From Neoconidiobolus thromboides FSU 785 (lineage: Eukaryota > Entomophthoromycota > Entomophthoromycetes > Entomophthorales > Neoconidiobolaceae), in NCBI GenBank assembly GCA_025603075.1, contig MU626313.1, positions 1 through 64,000 on the forward strand: a stretch of 64,000 nt of DNA. The letters run 5' to 3'. Position 1 is the first letter of the stretch, and every line of letters begins with the position of its first letter. Below, in pieces: positions 1-10,024 of this stretch. The notes beneath the pieces are model-generated. The model was not told the origin of the DNA. It searched no databases and worked only from the letters and a program-made list of their open reading frames with translations. Position numbers and translations under genes: made by a program.

Positions 1-357
1 AAAGCAATTCATATAGTTAAGTTCTTTTTGTTGCTCATGAGATGGTACAACATTTCCATCATCACCTAGAACACTGATGATTTCTTTACGAAGTTTCTGT
101 TGAATTTCTGGATATTTTGCTAAAAAGTAAACAGCTGAAGTAAGAGTATTTGCTGTAGTATCATGACCCGCTAAAAAGAAGGTAGCTAAGTTATTTACAA
201 CTTCTTCAGTAGTTAAACTTTCTTCAGTAGATTCCATCATATTTTTAAGCATTAAAGTAACAATATCGTCTTTAGCATCTCCACTTTCAATCTCCTTTTT
301 ACGAAGTGTGATGATTTCAGTTAAAAATATACGAAACTCTTCATTTGTACAATGATA
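1..357 (-). CDS. Cytochrome P450, internal exon (partial, runs off window start)
   Basis: Reading the minus strand from 357 to 1 gives one open frame with the P450 I-helix signature FFLAGHDTTANTL at about 185-140, the oxygen-activating A-G-x-D-T-T motif. It is followed by the J-helix type sequence YFLAKYPEIQQKLRKEI. The exon starts after an acceptor (TTATCAATAG on the minus strand, 358-366), so it has at least one upstream exon. P450s are membrane-bound haem monooxygenases; substrate cannot be judged. The ExxR and haem-cysteine parts lie beyond the window edge. A short candidate upstream exon ending near 513 (frame reading LTKLFTKFRQ before a GTAAAT donor) is possible but was not resolved further. 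No frameshift is seen in the visible part. Confidence 0.85.
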
Positions 358-1825
358 CTATTGATAAAAACTTAAATAATTTCAAAGGAATATGATAATG
401 GCAAATGTAGTAGTCACAGCTTTAAATTGTAGTCTTTAGCTTTAATCAGTTTCGTATTAGATTAACAAAACAGTTAAGCTTAGAATAGATTAAGAATAAA
501 GAGATAATTTACCTGTCTAAATTTAGTGAAAAGTTTTGTTAAAGATTTTAAATGCCATTATAAAATTACTTTTGCTTTGAAGCTTTTGAAAGCAATTTGG
601 TAAAATTACAACATATTTTTACTAAATTCATGAATTCTATGTAGAGCTTTGTTATTGACTGTCTTACCTAATCTACTTCATTATGTTAATTTCATAATAG
701 AATTAACGAAAACACTTGAAGATAAGCATCAAATTTTAAATTAGTAAATTTTGTTTAAAATTAAACTAAATTTTGAAAATATTGTCTGTCAGATTCATTC
801 TGGAATTGGCATAAATAGAATAGATTAGGTGAAATAGTCAATGATAAAACAAAGAATTAATTTGCTATGATTTAACTAAATTCTATAAATTAACCAGAAT
901 AAAGAAACTTTAAATCTATGATTATATATAAAATATAAAGTTTGAAAATTTAATTGTAACAACTAAAAGAACATTATCTCTCTTATACATTGTCAGCTAT
1001 GGATATTATCATATTCATAATATATATACTATAAATTACATTTTTTACATAATATCGTTTATTGCTTTTTTATAAAGTTGATATCAATATTGTCATTTAA
1101 AGTCAAACTGAAGCTCACATTATTAAAATGTATTAAAATTCAACTAATTATATAATGGTATTCTATAAATAACAAATATCAATAAGTATTATTTTAATAA
1201 GCTTTGTATTAAATGAAATATTTTATTTATTAAAGTCCAAGCTAATAAGATTTGATTTTTAATAGTTAATAATAACTAAAATCAGGAAAATGTTATCAAA
1301 CCTTGAGTATATTGGGATGTTTTTTTTTCATTATTTTTTCTATTTTTTAAGCATTGTTTGAGTGGAAAAGTTATTAACAAAACTCTTAAACACAAAAATA
1401 CATCCCTATATAGTATCTATCACTAGCATAGAATATATACTATATATAATACACTTCAATATTGGTCATTATTTATTATAATATCTGTTTTGTTAAAATA
1501 ATAATATACAATGCTATTAAAATCTAACTTTTCAAAACGAATATAGTTAAAAGATTATAAAAATATTATAATTATAATAGAATAATAAAAACTAATTGTA
1601 AATTTTGTTAAGAAACTACCAATTATCAAATCTATTGTAACTTGAATTTTTCAAATTAAATGATTAAATTGCAAATAAAATGTTAACTATTAGCTTAATT
1701 TGAGTTGAAATTAGTAATAAAATGACAAAATGTATAACTCATTAATTTATAATAAATTAATTCTGTTATTATTTATTGCTGCTTTCAAAAATAAAGCTAT
1801 AAAAGCTTCAAGATATTAACCAAAA
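358..1825. other. AT-rich intergenic region
   Basis: About 1.5 kb without a convincing reading frame on either strand. It may contain small 5' exons of the P450 gene near 513-560. It holds one MITE (1313-1407); otherwise only simple AT-rich sequence is seen. Confidence 0.5.
1313..1407 (-). mobile_element. MITE copy (GGGGATG family)
   Basis: Degenerate copy in reverse orientation: GGGATG at the left end, CATCCC at the right, and the family core (TTTTTAAGCATTGTTTGAG, then GTGGAAAAG) between them. About 95 bp. Confidence 0.8.
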
Positions 1826-1897
1826 AGGACCCACCGAGAATCGAACTCGGATTACAAGGATCAAAACCTTGGGTGCTAACCATTACACCATGGATCC
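1826..1897 (-). tRNA. tRNA-Gln (anticodon TTG)
   Basis: The minus strand reads GGATCCATGGTGTAATGG at the 5' end and closes a seven-pair acceptor stem with TGGGTCC, discriminator T. The anticodon stem CAAGG/CCTTG encloses loop TTTTGAT, giving anticodon TTG (Gln, CAA). The T arm has the B-box GTTCGATTC. A T run follows directly as a Pol III terminator. There is no intron. The gene is identical to the plus-strand copy at 8037-8108. Confidence 0.96.
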
Positions 1898-1964
1898 CAC
1901 TATCGATTATTTGCTCATTTAGTAACAATATATTTTTTTTTAAAACTATTCATTTTATAGATAT

Positions 1965-2062
1965 GGGGGTGTTTTTTTGGCTTCATTGTTCTTTCCATCT
2001 TTTAAGCATTATTTGAGTGGAAAAATTGTTAGTGAAATTCTTAAACACAAAAACATATTCTC
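1965..2062 (-). mobile_element. MITE copy (GGGGATG family)
   Basis: GGGGGTG start preceded by ATAT, reverse orientation, core motif TGAGTGGAAAAATTGTTAG; the right end has decayed (ATTCTC followed by ATAA). Confidence 0.85.
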
Positions 2063-3094
2063 ATAAACTATTGATTCATTTTAAATCTAATTTATGTATC
2101 ACTAAGTTTTTTAATATCCGTTTACTTTAGTTTAGGATATTACTGATAGCAGAAGGATAGAGCTTATCTTTAATGTCAGATAAGATACTAGTACTATTTT
2201 AAATGTAAAATAGGGATGACTTTAGTCATTGATTGGAATTTTTAAACGATTGCTTTAAGCTAAATATTATAATAGAAAAAGGGGGATTTAAAATACAAGT
2301 TGTTCAAATTGACTTAGATTTCTGTTCAAAATATTTATAATTTATAAAATAAGCTTTAAATTTTGTTTGTTTTGTTGTTTTTGAAATAGCTGTGGCAGGT
2401 TGAAAACATTGTGTATTTTCTATTGTATTGATAATCACTTTTAAATTTTTTATAAAACAATTAAATAATATAAATGATACTAAGAGTAATAGTTTAGCAT
2501 AATTAAAATTTTATCATGGTTTTTTTCAATAACAGAATTCATATTCATCGCGTTCAATTGGCAAATAGAATATTGTAATTATATAAAATATCTTGTAATA
2601 ATGAAACCAAATTCGACTAAACTAGTACAATCACTATTGCTATCTTGATTTTTTAGTTTATTAAAGTAATTAATTTAATTAATTTAACAACAAGTTTAAT
2701 AGCTATAAATGTTTCCTATTAGGATAACATATTTAATATACATTTTGATTTAAGTATTATTAATTGTTATAATAGATTTTATAATTAGTTATTGACTATA
2801 AATAATAATACTAATAACGTCACGATCAAGAACTATAAATTAGAAAAAATATATATAAGTTTAGATAACCTAAAACTTGAAACAAGAGCCAAGAAATTCA
2901 CAACTATTTAACTTTATTCTATAAGATTTTTTAACTTAATATGTTTTCAGATGGTAAAATAAAATTCAAGTTAACATAAATTTATTAATTTTTACAATTT
3001 TAAATTGAGCAATTAGAAAATAAAAACGTGACTATTTATAACCAATAAAATTTTAGATAACATATTGGTTTAGGGTATAGAAATAATTTGAGTG

Positions 3095-3124
3095 ATAATA
3101 ATAATAATAATAATAATAATAATA
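3095..3124. repeat. AAT microsatellite
   Basis: About ten uninterrupted ATA/AAT triplets in non-coding DNA. Confidence 0.9.
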
Positions 3125-3655
3125 TATCCTTTCAAAAACAGATTCAATCTTAACTATTGTTTGAGAAGCCTGGATAAAGTCAAATGTAGAAGCTTCCAGC
3201 TAATGTAAATTAACACTCGTATTTAATGATTTTTATAAATTTAATAATTAAATAGGTAAGGCTAATTTTCTAACTTGACAATTGAACAAAGTTACTACCC
3301 CATTTGCGTGGTTAACAATGGAGTGTAATAACCAAAAAAAAAAGAAATTAATTAATCAAATGGAAACTCATTTTCAATATGGAGTACACTAAAGAGTTTG
3401 TTTATTTTTATTTAGCACCTATTAGATAGAAGTTAACTCCATATTAACTTGTTCATTGAATGTATTACTAAGTTTATGTAAATTTATTTGAATCTTACCT
3501 AAGGGGAAGTTGTGGAGGGAGATTTGTAAAAATTCATGTCAATCTTATAAAAGGGAATTTATTAATAAAATCATCAGTTAAAGTTGGGGTCTAAGTTCTA
3601 ATTTTTTTTATAAAAAATGATTGATTTTTAAACTTCCGCTATTAAAATTTGAGAC

Positions 3656-3663
3656 TATAAATA
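3656..3663 (+). promoter_or_regulatory. Putative TATA box of the arrestin-like gene
   Basis: TATAAATA lies 63-70 bp upstream of the ATG at 3726. The same kind of element at similar spacing precedes several other genes here (23852, 35093, 62774, and 42712 on the minus strand). Confidence 0.45.
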
Positions 3664-3725
3664 TTCAATTTTATCCATTATTAAACTTAATCTTTTTTAT
3701 CACTATTTAGTTTCTTTTGAAAATC

Positions 3726-4451
3726 ATGGTTTATACAGCTAATTTACCTACTACTTATGATACTTTTAAAGAAAGAGAGAAGGCTTCTTTTAGCCATAAC
3801 TCGAAACCTATAACAGCTAGTTTAATTATACCTGATACATTAGTATTATCGATTGATGAAACATTATGTCCAACAATCTATCGAAAATTTTCTGGTAAAG
3901 TAAAGATAGCAAATCCCAACTTAATAAAATTAAAGAAAGTAGAGGTATTTTTACTAGGAGAAAGTAATTTTTTATACAAAGAATCGGACAAAAAAAGAAT
4001 TTATTTAAAGAGAAGCTCCCATCAACATTTATTTTTAAATCAAGAATTAACCCTCAATGCTACTGCCTGCAGTAAACCAAAACTTAGTTTAGATTTTTCA
4101 TTTGATATTAATATGGATTTACCAGATTCATTTCATCAGAAAACAAGCTCTAATCAATATAAAATCATAGCTAACTTAACTTTTGAAGGTACTATTAAAG
4201 ATTCAATAACTCAATTAACAGTGGAACAACCCTTTTCTGTTCAACATAAACTTATTATGTCCAATCAACAATTCCGTAAGTCCATTTGTGATACGAATGC
4301 TACTTCCTCTATTAATGAAAAAGAAATAGATAAAAAAAGAATGAGTAAAAGATTAAGTTCCATACTTGTTAAATTAAATAATAAGGAATCTTGCTTTTCA
4401 AAATGGAATTGTTTTCGCACTAAAGCTTCACCTTATGATGGTCAGATTTAA
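3726..4451 (+). CDS. Arrestin-fold (N-terminal domain) protein
   Basis: Single-exon frame of 241 aa starting at the ATG at 3726. The open frame reaches three codons further to a TTG at 3717, which is not a likely start. Residues about 45-165 show the arrestin-N pattern: a FSGKVKI strand, the KKVEVFLLGES strand, then LDFSFDINMDLPDSF, which matches the family's F-x-F...LP-x-x-LP-x-S-F core, followed by YKIIANLTFEG. The tail is lysine/serine-rich. Fungal alpha-arrestins are trafficking adaptors that recruit ubiquitin ligases to membrane proteins. This protein is shorter than usual (no clear arrestin-C half and no PPxY seen), so it may carry only one lobe. Family call is by pattern recognition; function is inferred. 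Confidence 0.6.
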   Translation: MVYTANLPTTYDTFKEREKASFSHNSKPITASLIIPDTLVLSIDETLCPTIYRKFSGKVKIANPNLIKLKKVEVFLLGESNFLYKESDKKRIYLKRSSHQHLFLNQELTLNATACSKPKLSLDFSFDINMDLPDSFHQKTSSNQYKIIANLTFEGTIKDSITQLTVEQPFSVQHKLIMSNQQFRKSICDTNATSSINEKEIDKKRMSKRLSSILVKLNNKESCFSKWNCFRTKASPYDGQI

Positions 4452-4789
4452 TATTCACTCGTATTATATTTATGTTTTTTCCTCTCTTCTCCTTCTTCAA
4501 TATACTTACATTGTTATACATTAATAAAATTAATTATTATTAATATTGATGTTTATAAAACATATTCTTGAATATTTATTATGTTGATGAGTCATCTGTA
4601 TACTTTATTCAATTGGTTTAAGCGCAGTCACATTTGATCATTTTTTATACATCTACAATTGAATAAAGTCCGAAAACTTATAATTTTTAAACTGAAATTA
4701 AGGATATTTAAAGTTAAGGATCTAGAAGCATCTAAAATCAAACTCTAAAAATAATAAATGGGTGATTTTTGAATCAGTTCCATTTTTTA

Positions 4790-5167
4790 TTAAAAACCAA
4801 AACTACCTGCAACACAGTTAAATTGTTTTACCGTAGTTTATATTCTAAGTTAGCAGAATTTCTACTAAATTTGATAGAAACTTCTTAATTAGCAAGGCTT
4901 TTTACTAATATAAGCCATACATCAATATCAATCAAAGCTGTAGTATATGAATAAATACATCTTCTTATAAAACTTCATTGAGAGATATTTATTATTGACT
5001 GCTTTATACCCAACATTGCAGATTTTCTATCAAATAAATAAACTATTTTAATGTTATAATTACATTATCAATATACCACTAAATCAATAAATAGCTGCAT
5101 GGAAGGCAGTGGTTAGCCCTAAAATTATAATTAACCATCCCTATGTAATATAAGCAATATAATAATA
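4790..5167 (-). repeat. Dispersed repeat, 3' non-coding part of the decayed transposon (copy 1)
   Basis: The reverse complement matches 27870-28175 and 38874-39200. All share the blocks AGGGATGGTTAATTATA (not in the third), CATGCAGCTATTTATT or similar, TATAAAGCAGTCAATAATAA and a final AATAAAAAA. In this copy two MITEs separate it from the coding remnant at 5425-5705. Confidence 0.8.
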
Positions 5168-5184
5168 GTTTTAGTTTTTATTTA

Positions 5185-5283
5185 GGGGTGTATTTTTTTG
5201 TTTAAGAATTTTATCAACAATCTTCACCCTCAAATAGTACTTAAAAAAATGAGAAAACTAATGAAACCAAAGTAAACATCCCC
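5185..5283 (+). mobile_element. MITE copy inserted in transposon remnant
   Basis: GGGGTG...CATCCCC ends, 99 bp, forward orientation. The sibling transposon copy at 27603-28175 lacks it at the corresponding position, so the insertion is younger than the transposon. Confidence 0.88.
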
Positions 5284-5330
5284 GTTTATCATTATCATTA
5301 TCATTACAACTACTTGCTTTTCGATTATTT

Positions 5331-5424
5331 GTGGATGTATTTTTGTGTTCAAGAATATTACTAACAATTTTTCCATTAACTAGTGCTTAAAAGATAGAAA
5401 AAGTGATGAAGCTAAAAATACCTT
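5331..5424 (+). mobile_element. MITE copy inserted in transposon remnant
   Basis: Forward copy with decayed ends (GTGGATGTATTTTTGTG at left, AAAATACCTT at right). It is absent from the equivalent position after about 27830 in the sibling transposon copy. Confidence 0.82.
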
Positions 5425-5705
5425 TATTTATTAACTTAGCTATTAATAACTTAAATAATATTAATATTTAAGCATCGATTTCTATCATTTAATAAACTAT
5501 TTACTTAATTAGTAAATATTGAAATTTTTAGATTTTCTGTTATATTTTATAGAATAAGCTGGTGTTGATCTTTTGATTTTATAATTTTAATTAAAATTAT
5601 GTCACTCTTTATTTATCTATCAGATACTGGATAACAATATAGTTTATTGTTATGTTTAATAAAATATACATACTTTTTAATACCTCATATTTCTATTGTT
5701 TTTTT
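5425..5705 (-). pseudogene. Transposase C-terminal remnant (copy 1, uninterrupted at the LTR site)
   Basis: Read on the minus strand, this encodes the same C-terminal segment as 27060-27808. Around 5625 it has the motif NNKLYCYPVSD, continuing to a stop near the conserved TTATTTAAGTTATTAATAGC. It contains in-frame stops and is certainly dead. Here the segment is contiguous where the copy at 27139 carries an LTR, so it serves as the empty site. Confidence 0.75.
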
Positions 5706-5932
5706 ATGTGTTTTTTTCTTTTATACTTTTTAAAAATGATATTTGTTTTCTTATTATCGATAATTAAGTTATTAATTTTATTACGTTTACAGATAAAAAT
5801 TTTGAGTTTTAAAATTAATCAATTAATTAATATTTTTTATTTTACTTAGTGCTTCAAAACTACTTTTTTATTGTAAAACTTTTTTGAAATACTTATTAAT
5901 TGTATTTCTTGTATAATACTTAACAGAAAAAT

Positions 5933-5978
5933 CAAAACTAAAACTAAAACTAAAACTAAAACTAAAACTAAAACTACT
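5933..5978. repeat. AAACTA hexanucleotide tract
   Basis: About seven tandem copies of AAACTA ending just before the truncated MITE at 5983. Confidence 0.9.
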
Positions 5979-5982
5979 ATTT

Positions 5983-6060
5983 GAAGATGTATTTTTGTGT
6001 CTAAGAATTTTACTAACAAATTTTCCGCTTAAATAAAGCTTTTTAGATATTAAATTAGTT
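5983..6060 (+). mobile_element. Truncated MITE
   Basis: The left half of the family consensus (GAAGATGTATTTTTGTGTCT through TTTTCCGCTTAAATA) followed by diverged sequence; the right terminus is missing. Confidence 0.7.
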
Positions 6061-6078
6061 AAACCATTTCTTGCATAT

Positions 6079-6177
6079 GGGAGTGTTTTTTTTGGCTTCA
6101 TTACTTTTTCCATCTTTTAAGCATCATTTGAGTGGAAAAATTATTAGTAAAATTCTTAAATACAAAAATACATCCCC
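6079..6177 (-). mobile_element. MITE copy
   Basis: GGGAGTG...CATCCCC, 99 bp, reverse orientation, flanked by ATAT on the left and ATAC on the right. Confidence 0.9.
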
Positions 6178-6288
6178 ATACGGTGAGTTATGGTTTAGTA
6201 TTTCAAATAAATAATTGAAATAAATTTTGCTTATTATTTTATTATTTTTCGAATATAAAATATCAAACTTTAATACTAATATAGCTTT

Positions 6289-6751
6289 TGTGAAATCTGG
6301 TACTCAGTGATTGGAGTCAAAAGCAGCTATTGCCTGGTTGACTACACTATAAGTCAAAAGGCCTTAGTTTATGTGACTAAGATAGACTCAGATTATGAAG
6401 AATAGCACGTAATAAGTTATGGACTATGTAAGACAAATAGAATGACAATACTACTGTAAAATCTACATAAAATACTATTAAGGAAACTTAATGGCTTTAT
6501 TAAATGTTCGAGATATTAGGGAATAATTCAATTAAAAAGCCTCGAGCTACTATGTTTTAGAATCCCTTTTATACTCCGACAAGTATAAATATCAAAACGA
6601 GAGAACAATATCCTTTGAGACGAAGATACAAATTTTCATAGCAAATCAAACTAAGAGCACGGAATTAATTGTCTCTAAAATCGAGAACACAACAGCTTAG
6701 GCGATTATTATGCTATAATTAACCATGGGACTGACAAAGCGATATTTCACA
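6289..6751 (-). mobile_element. Solo LTR (463 bp), copy 1
   Basis: Begins TGTGAAATCTGG and ends GATATTTCACA: perfect 8-bp terminal inverted repeats TGTGAAAT/ATTTCACA with TG..CA ends. The reverse complement aligns over its whole length with 27139-27602 and 38410-38873. A minus-strand TATAAAAG near 6574-6567 fits an LTR promoter. Flanks CTTT/CTTG fit a decayed 4-bp target duplication. No internal retroelement region adjoins it. Confidence 0.82.
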
Positions 6752-7101
6752 CTTGTTTATTATAATGATTTAAATTTATTATAATGATTTAAATTTGTTA
6801 GATTCAACTTTGTTTTTATTTTTATATTTTATTTAAGGTCTGAAATTATTAGATAACTTTCATCATTTAATTTCTTGATGGTTTTATTAAATATTTCTAA
6901 GTATTAATATAAAATTTATATAATTTATACTTTTTTTGTTAAATTTTTGTTTTATTTTTTATTACTATATTTATTTTTAAATAGTTATTTTTTGACTACA
7001 TATTAGGTGTATATATTAAAAAACATAAAAAGAAAAATAGATTTATATAAAGTATTAAAGTTTTTGTTGTATATCTTTTATTTTACTTTTATTTAATATA
7101 T

Positions 7102-7198
7102 GAGGATGGTCTTTGATTTCATCACTTTTTCAATTTTTTAAGTGCTATTTGAGTGAAAAGATTGTTAGTAAAATTCTTTTATTTAAGGATATATCACC
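7102..7198 (-). mobile_element. MITE copy
   Basis: GAGGATG start and ATCACC end, both flanked by ATAT; reverse orientation; right third diverged. Confidence 0.82.
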
Positions 7199-7755
7199 AT
7201 ATGAATGAATTATAATATTTATATAGTGTGCCTCTTATTATATTAAAGTTTCTAAAAATTCCATTTCAAAGTTTAATTATAAAAGCTTGTATTTTATTTT
7301 TGTTTTAATAAAAAATAAATCTTTTAAATTTTTTTATCTAATTTTAAGCTTTTTAAATTTAAGTATTTTGATAAAAAATAATAAGTTAAAAGGATATTAT
7401 AAGTTTTATTTGAACTTTTTAATGATATTTTTAATATTAAATTAATTATATTTTTTAAGTTTGGCATTATGATAGAAAAATAAGTTAAAGTTTTTTATTT
7501 AGAATAAAATTAGGCGTTGAGCTTTTAATAAAGTAGACAGTTTATTTGTTTTATTAGACAATTAAAGTATTTCAAATAAATTGATCAAGCTTTAATTAAT
7601 TTTTAATAATTTATTTTATTAAATTCTTCTTAAAGCTATTTGACAGTGATGTTAAAAGTCATAAAGCTAATACAAGGATTTCAATTTGTTTACTTTTATA
7701 TCTAATTATTATTGAAAATTTCCTGTTGCATTTCAAGTTTTTTTGTTGACAATGA

Positions 7756-7848
7756 GTACATGTTTTTTTGTTGAGGATTTTACTACCAATTTTTCCACTT
7801 GAATAACATTTAAAAAATAGAAAAACTGATGAAACCAAAAGAACATCT
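7756..7848 (+). mobile_element. MITE copy, left partner of an inverted pair
   Basis: Forward copy with decayed left end (GTACATGTTTTTTTGTTG). It abuts the reverse copy at 7849, so the pair forms an about 190-bp imperfect palindrome. Confidence 0.78.
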
Positions 7849-7947
7849 GGGGATGTTTTTTTTGGCTTCATCACTTTTTCTATCTTTTAAACACTATTTG
7901 AGTGGAAAAATTGGTAGTAAAATTCTTAAACCTAAAAATACATCCCC
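7849..7947 (-). mobile_element. MITE copy with perfect ATCT target duplication
   Basis: GGGGATG...CATCCCC, 99 bp, flanked on both sides by ATCT (7845-7848 and 7948-7951). One of the copies that fixes the target-site length at 4 bp. Confidence 0.93.
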
Positions 7948-8036
7948 ATCTGATGATTTAAAATTTTAGACTATTAATGTTACTAAAAAAAAATGTTTTA
8001 TATACAAATAAAAATTATGTAGGTCCAATAGAGTTA

Positions 8037-8108
8037 GGATCCATGGTGTAATGGTTAGCACCCAAGGTTTTGATCCTTGTAATCCGAGTTCGATTCTCGG
8101 TGGGTCCT
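8037..8108 (+). tRNA. tRNA-Gln (anticodon TTG)
   Basis: Same 72-nt sequence as the minus-strand gene at 1826-1897: acceptor GGATCCA/TGGGTCC, anticodon loop TTTTGAT, T-arm GTTCGATTC. A T-rich stretch follows. No intron. Confidence 0.96.
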
Positions 8109-8381
8109 TGTATTTTTCGTTTTTTAATACTTTCTATAAAATTTCTTTTAGCTCAAAACAGGCATACTCAACTATTGAGTTGATAGACTTTAAATTGTTG
8201 TGAAGCATCTTTTAATTTGATTAGTAGATATGTTTTTTATCATTTTATGGATTATTATTAATAGGGAATTTATTAGTCTTAGGTAGTTATTTTGTTATTA
8301 TTTTCTTAACCTTGAAATACTTTATAGATCATACTTATCAATAAACAAGTTAATTAAAATACTTAGAATCATTTAATATAT

Positions 8382-8478
8382 GGGGATATATTTTTGTGTT
8401 TAAGGATTTTATTAACAACCTTTCTATTCAAATAGCGCTTAAAAGACAGAAAAAGTGATGATGAGGCCAAAAAAACCC
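8382..8478 (+). mobile_element. MITE copy
   Basis: GGGGATA start preceded by ATAT; core AAATAGCGCTTAAAAG; end ACCC followed by TATA. Confidence 0.85.
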
Positions 8479-8603
8479 TATATAGAGTTATATTGATAAG
8501 AGTTTGAACATCAAAAAAATTAAATAAAGTTATAGTTTATTAGCTAAAGCATGATTTTTCAATAAATCTAAATTAAATGTTTGATATATTAAGAGATCAA
8601 TAT

Positions 8604-8701
8604 GGGGATGTATTTTTGTGTTTAAAAATTTTACCAACAAATTTTCCGCCCAAATAGTGCTTAAAAGATGAAAAAAATAATGAAGTCAAAAAAACATCCT
8701 C
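8604..8701 (+). mobile_element. MITE copy
   Basis: GGGGATG...CATCCTC, 98 bp, flanks ATAT and ATCT. Confidence 0.9.
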
Positions 8702-8887
8702 ATCTTATGATTTGAATAAAATTGGAATTCAATTTTAGCAACATCAAGTTTTGAATGTTGAAAATTTAATTAACAAATAATCCATTGCAAAACTTTCCAA
8801 ATAACAAATAATGACCACATCAATTCTCAAAATCTAATAAAAACTAAAGTTTCTTTTACTTTTTAAACAATATAGCAATCACAAAAA

Positions 8888-9853
8888 ATGGAAGATATCT
8901 ATACAACGTTAAGAGAAAGTTTGGAAAAAGATTTGGAACTTTTGGAATTAAAATTAAAGAATATTGAACCTTATACAAATGAAAATAGTAATTTTGATGA
9001 AATTAAATTTCTTGATTTACCCGATAGAATATCGGAAGCACGTCTTCAATTTGCTGAAGTGGAAAGAAATTTGAAGGTGGATATTCTCATTTTTTTATTA
9101 AATAATAATTAATATTTTATTAGAACTTTTCTTTAGCTGAAAATTCTTTTACTCCAGAAAAACACCATTTGGAAGAATATGAAATTCAATATCGAAAGTA
9201 ATTTATTTTTTTATTTTTTATTTTTTATTTTTATAGGTTAATGTGTTGTTAGATGTAGAGCCAAGTTCCGTAGCTCAATATTAAAATCTAAACAATTAAA
9301 TGATAAATATAACCAAGAATTATTACTTAAAAATAATAATGGATCTACACTAAGGAATCGAAAACTCAAAAAAGATAGCCATGAACAAAAAGGATTAATT
9401 AAAAAAGCCACCTCTGTTACTGATTCACTTAAAAGAACAAGTGAATTATTACAATTAGAAATTGAAAAGAGTAGTACGAGTTATAAAGTACTATCAGATA
9501 GTTCCAAATTATTAAGTGACACTAATACAGCTTATTCTTTTATTGAAAATACTTTAGTACAATCTAAATCATTATTAAAAAATTTAGAATGGAATGATTT
9601 ATTAGATTATATCATTTTATGGGTTGGGTTTATGATCTTTCTATCTACGGTTTTATATGTTGTTACTAAGAGAATTCCTTTGCCTTTTGGAAACGCGTTT
9701 TCATTGACCATATATCTATTATCTCTTCCACTAAAATTAATCTTCTATTCTTCAAGTACAGCTATAACTAGTAGTACCGGGATAGCTACTACGGAACCTA
9801 TTTATTATAGGTTGGATTTAATCAATTCTATGTGTCCACTATATCCATATTAA
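8888..9853 (+). CDS. SEC20: SEC20/BNIP1-type Golgi-ER SNARE
   Basis: Three exons: 8888-9076, 9124-9197, 9253-9853 (287 aa). Frames join only with these splice sites. Intron 1 has a less common GTGGAT donor. In intron 2 the frame requires the second TTAG acceptor at 9252, not the TATAG 14 bases earlier. The protein has a helical N-terminus, then the SEC20 SNARE segment (SVTDSLKRTSELLQLEIEKS, with L-L repeats to SLLKNLEWNDLLDY). The single membrane anchor IILWVGFMIFLSTVLYVV is followed by KRIPLPFG as in fungal SEC20 proteins. SEC20 is a Q-SNARE of the ER that accepts COPI vesicles with USE1, SEC22 and UFE1. Unusual: about 55 residues beyond the anchor include a second hydrophobic stretch, and no HDEL-like signal is present. 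Its 3' end faces that of RPC31, 171 bp away. Confidence 0.85.
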
Positions 9854-10024
9854 TTTTCACTTAAATCTTATTAAAAATAAAATAAATTAAAATAAACTTC
9901 ACTTAGAAAATTTCAAAAATAATTGCTGGCTTTTTTTAAATATATTATCTATTTTATTGCTATATAATTTAAGTTTTTACTTATATTAAATTAATAATAA
10001 GGTTCATCTAAAAATGAAGAATGT

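Larger units (their letters stand above)
1898..3725. other. Intergenic region with one MITE and an AAT microsatellite
   Basis: No open frame that looks coding. It contains a MITE at 1965-2062, an AAT tract at 3095-3124, and the putative promoter of the arrestin-like gene at its right end. Confidence 0.5.
6752..8036. other. Gene-free AT-rich region with MITEs
   Basis: Contains MITEs at 7102, 7756 and 7849. Short frames on the minus strand here come from the MITE pair. Nothing else is recognised. Confidence 0.5.
8109..8887. other. Intergenic region with two MITEs
   Basis: No gene seen; MITEs at 8382-8478 and 8604-8701. Confidence 0.5.

Noticed and set aside
5652-5849. 65-codon plus-strand frame, phenylalanine-rich
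   Set aside because: It overlaps the antisense side of the transposase remnant and is extremely T-rich; a shadow.
5868-6113. 81-codon minus-strand frame with SFSFSF repeat
   Set aside because: Made of the AAACTA tract plus two MITEs.
7659-7874. 71-codon minus-strand frame
   Set aside because: Lies across the inverted MITE pair; the start region is MITE terminal sequence.
9137-9197. Acceptor CTTTAG at 9136 for SEC20 exon 2
   Set aside because: It puts exon 2 in a frame that cannot join exon 3; the TTAG at 9123 keeps frame.
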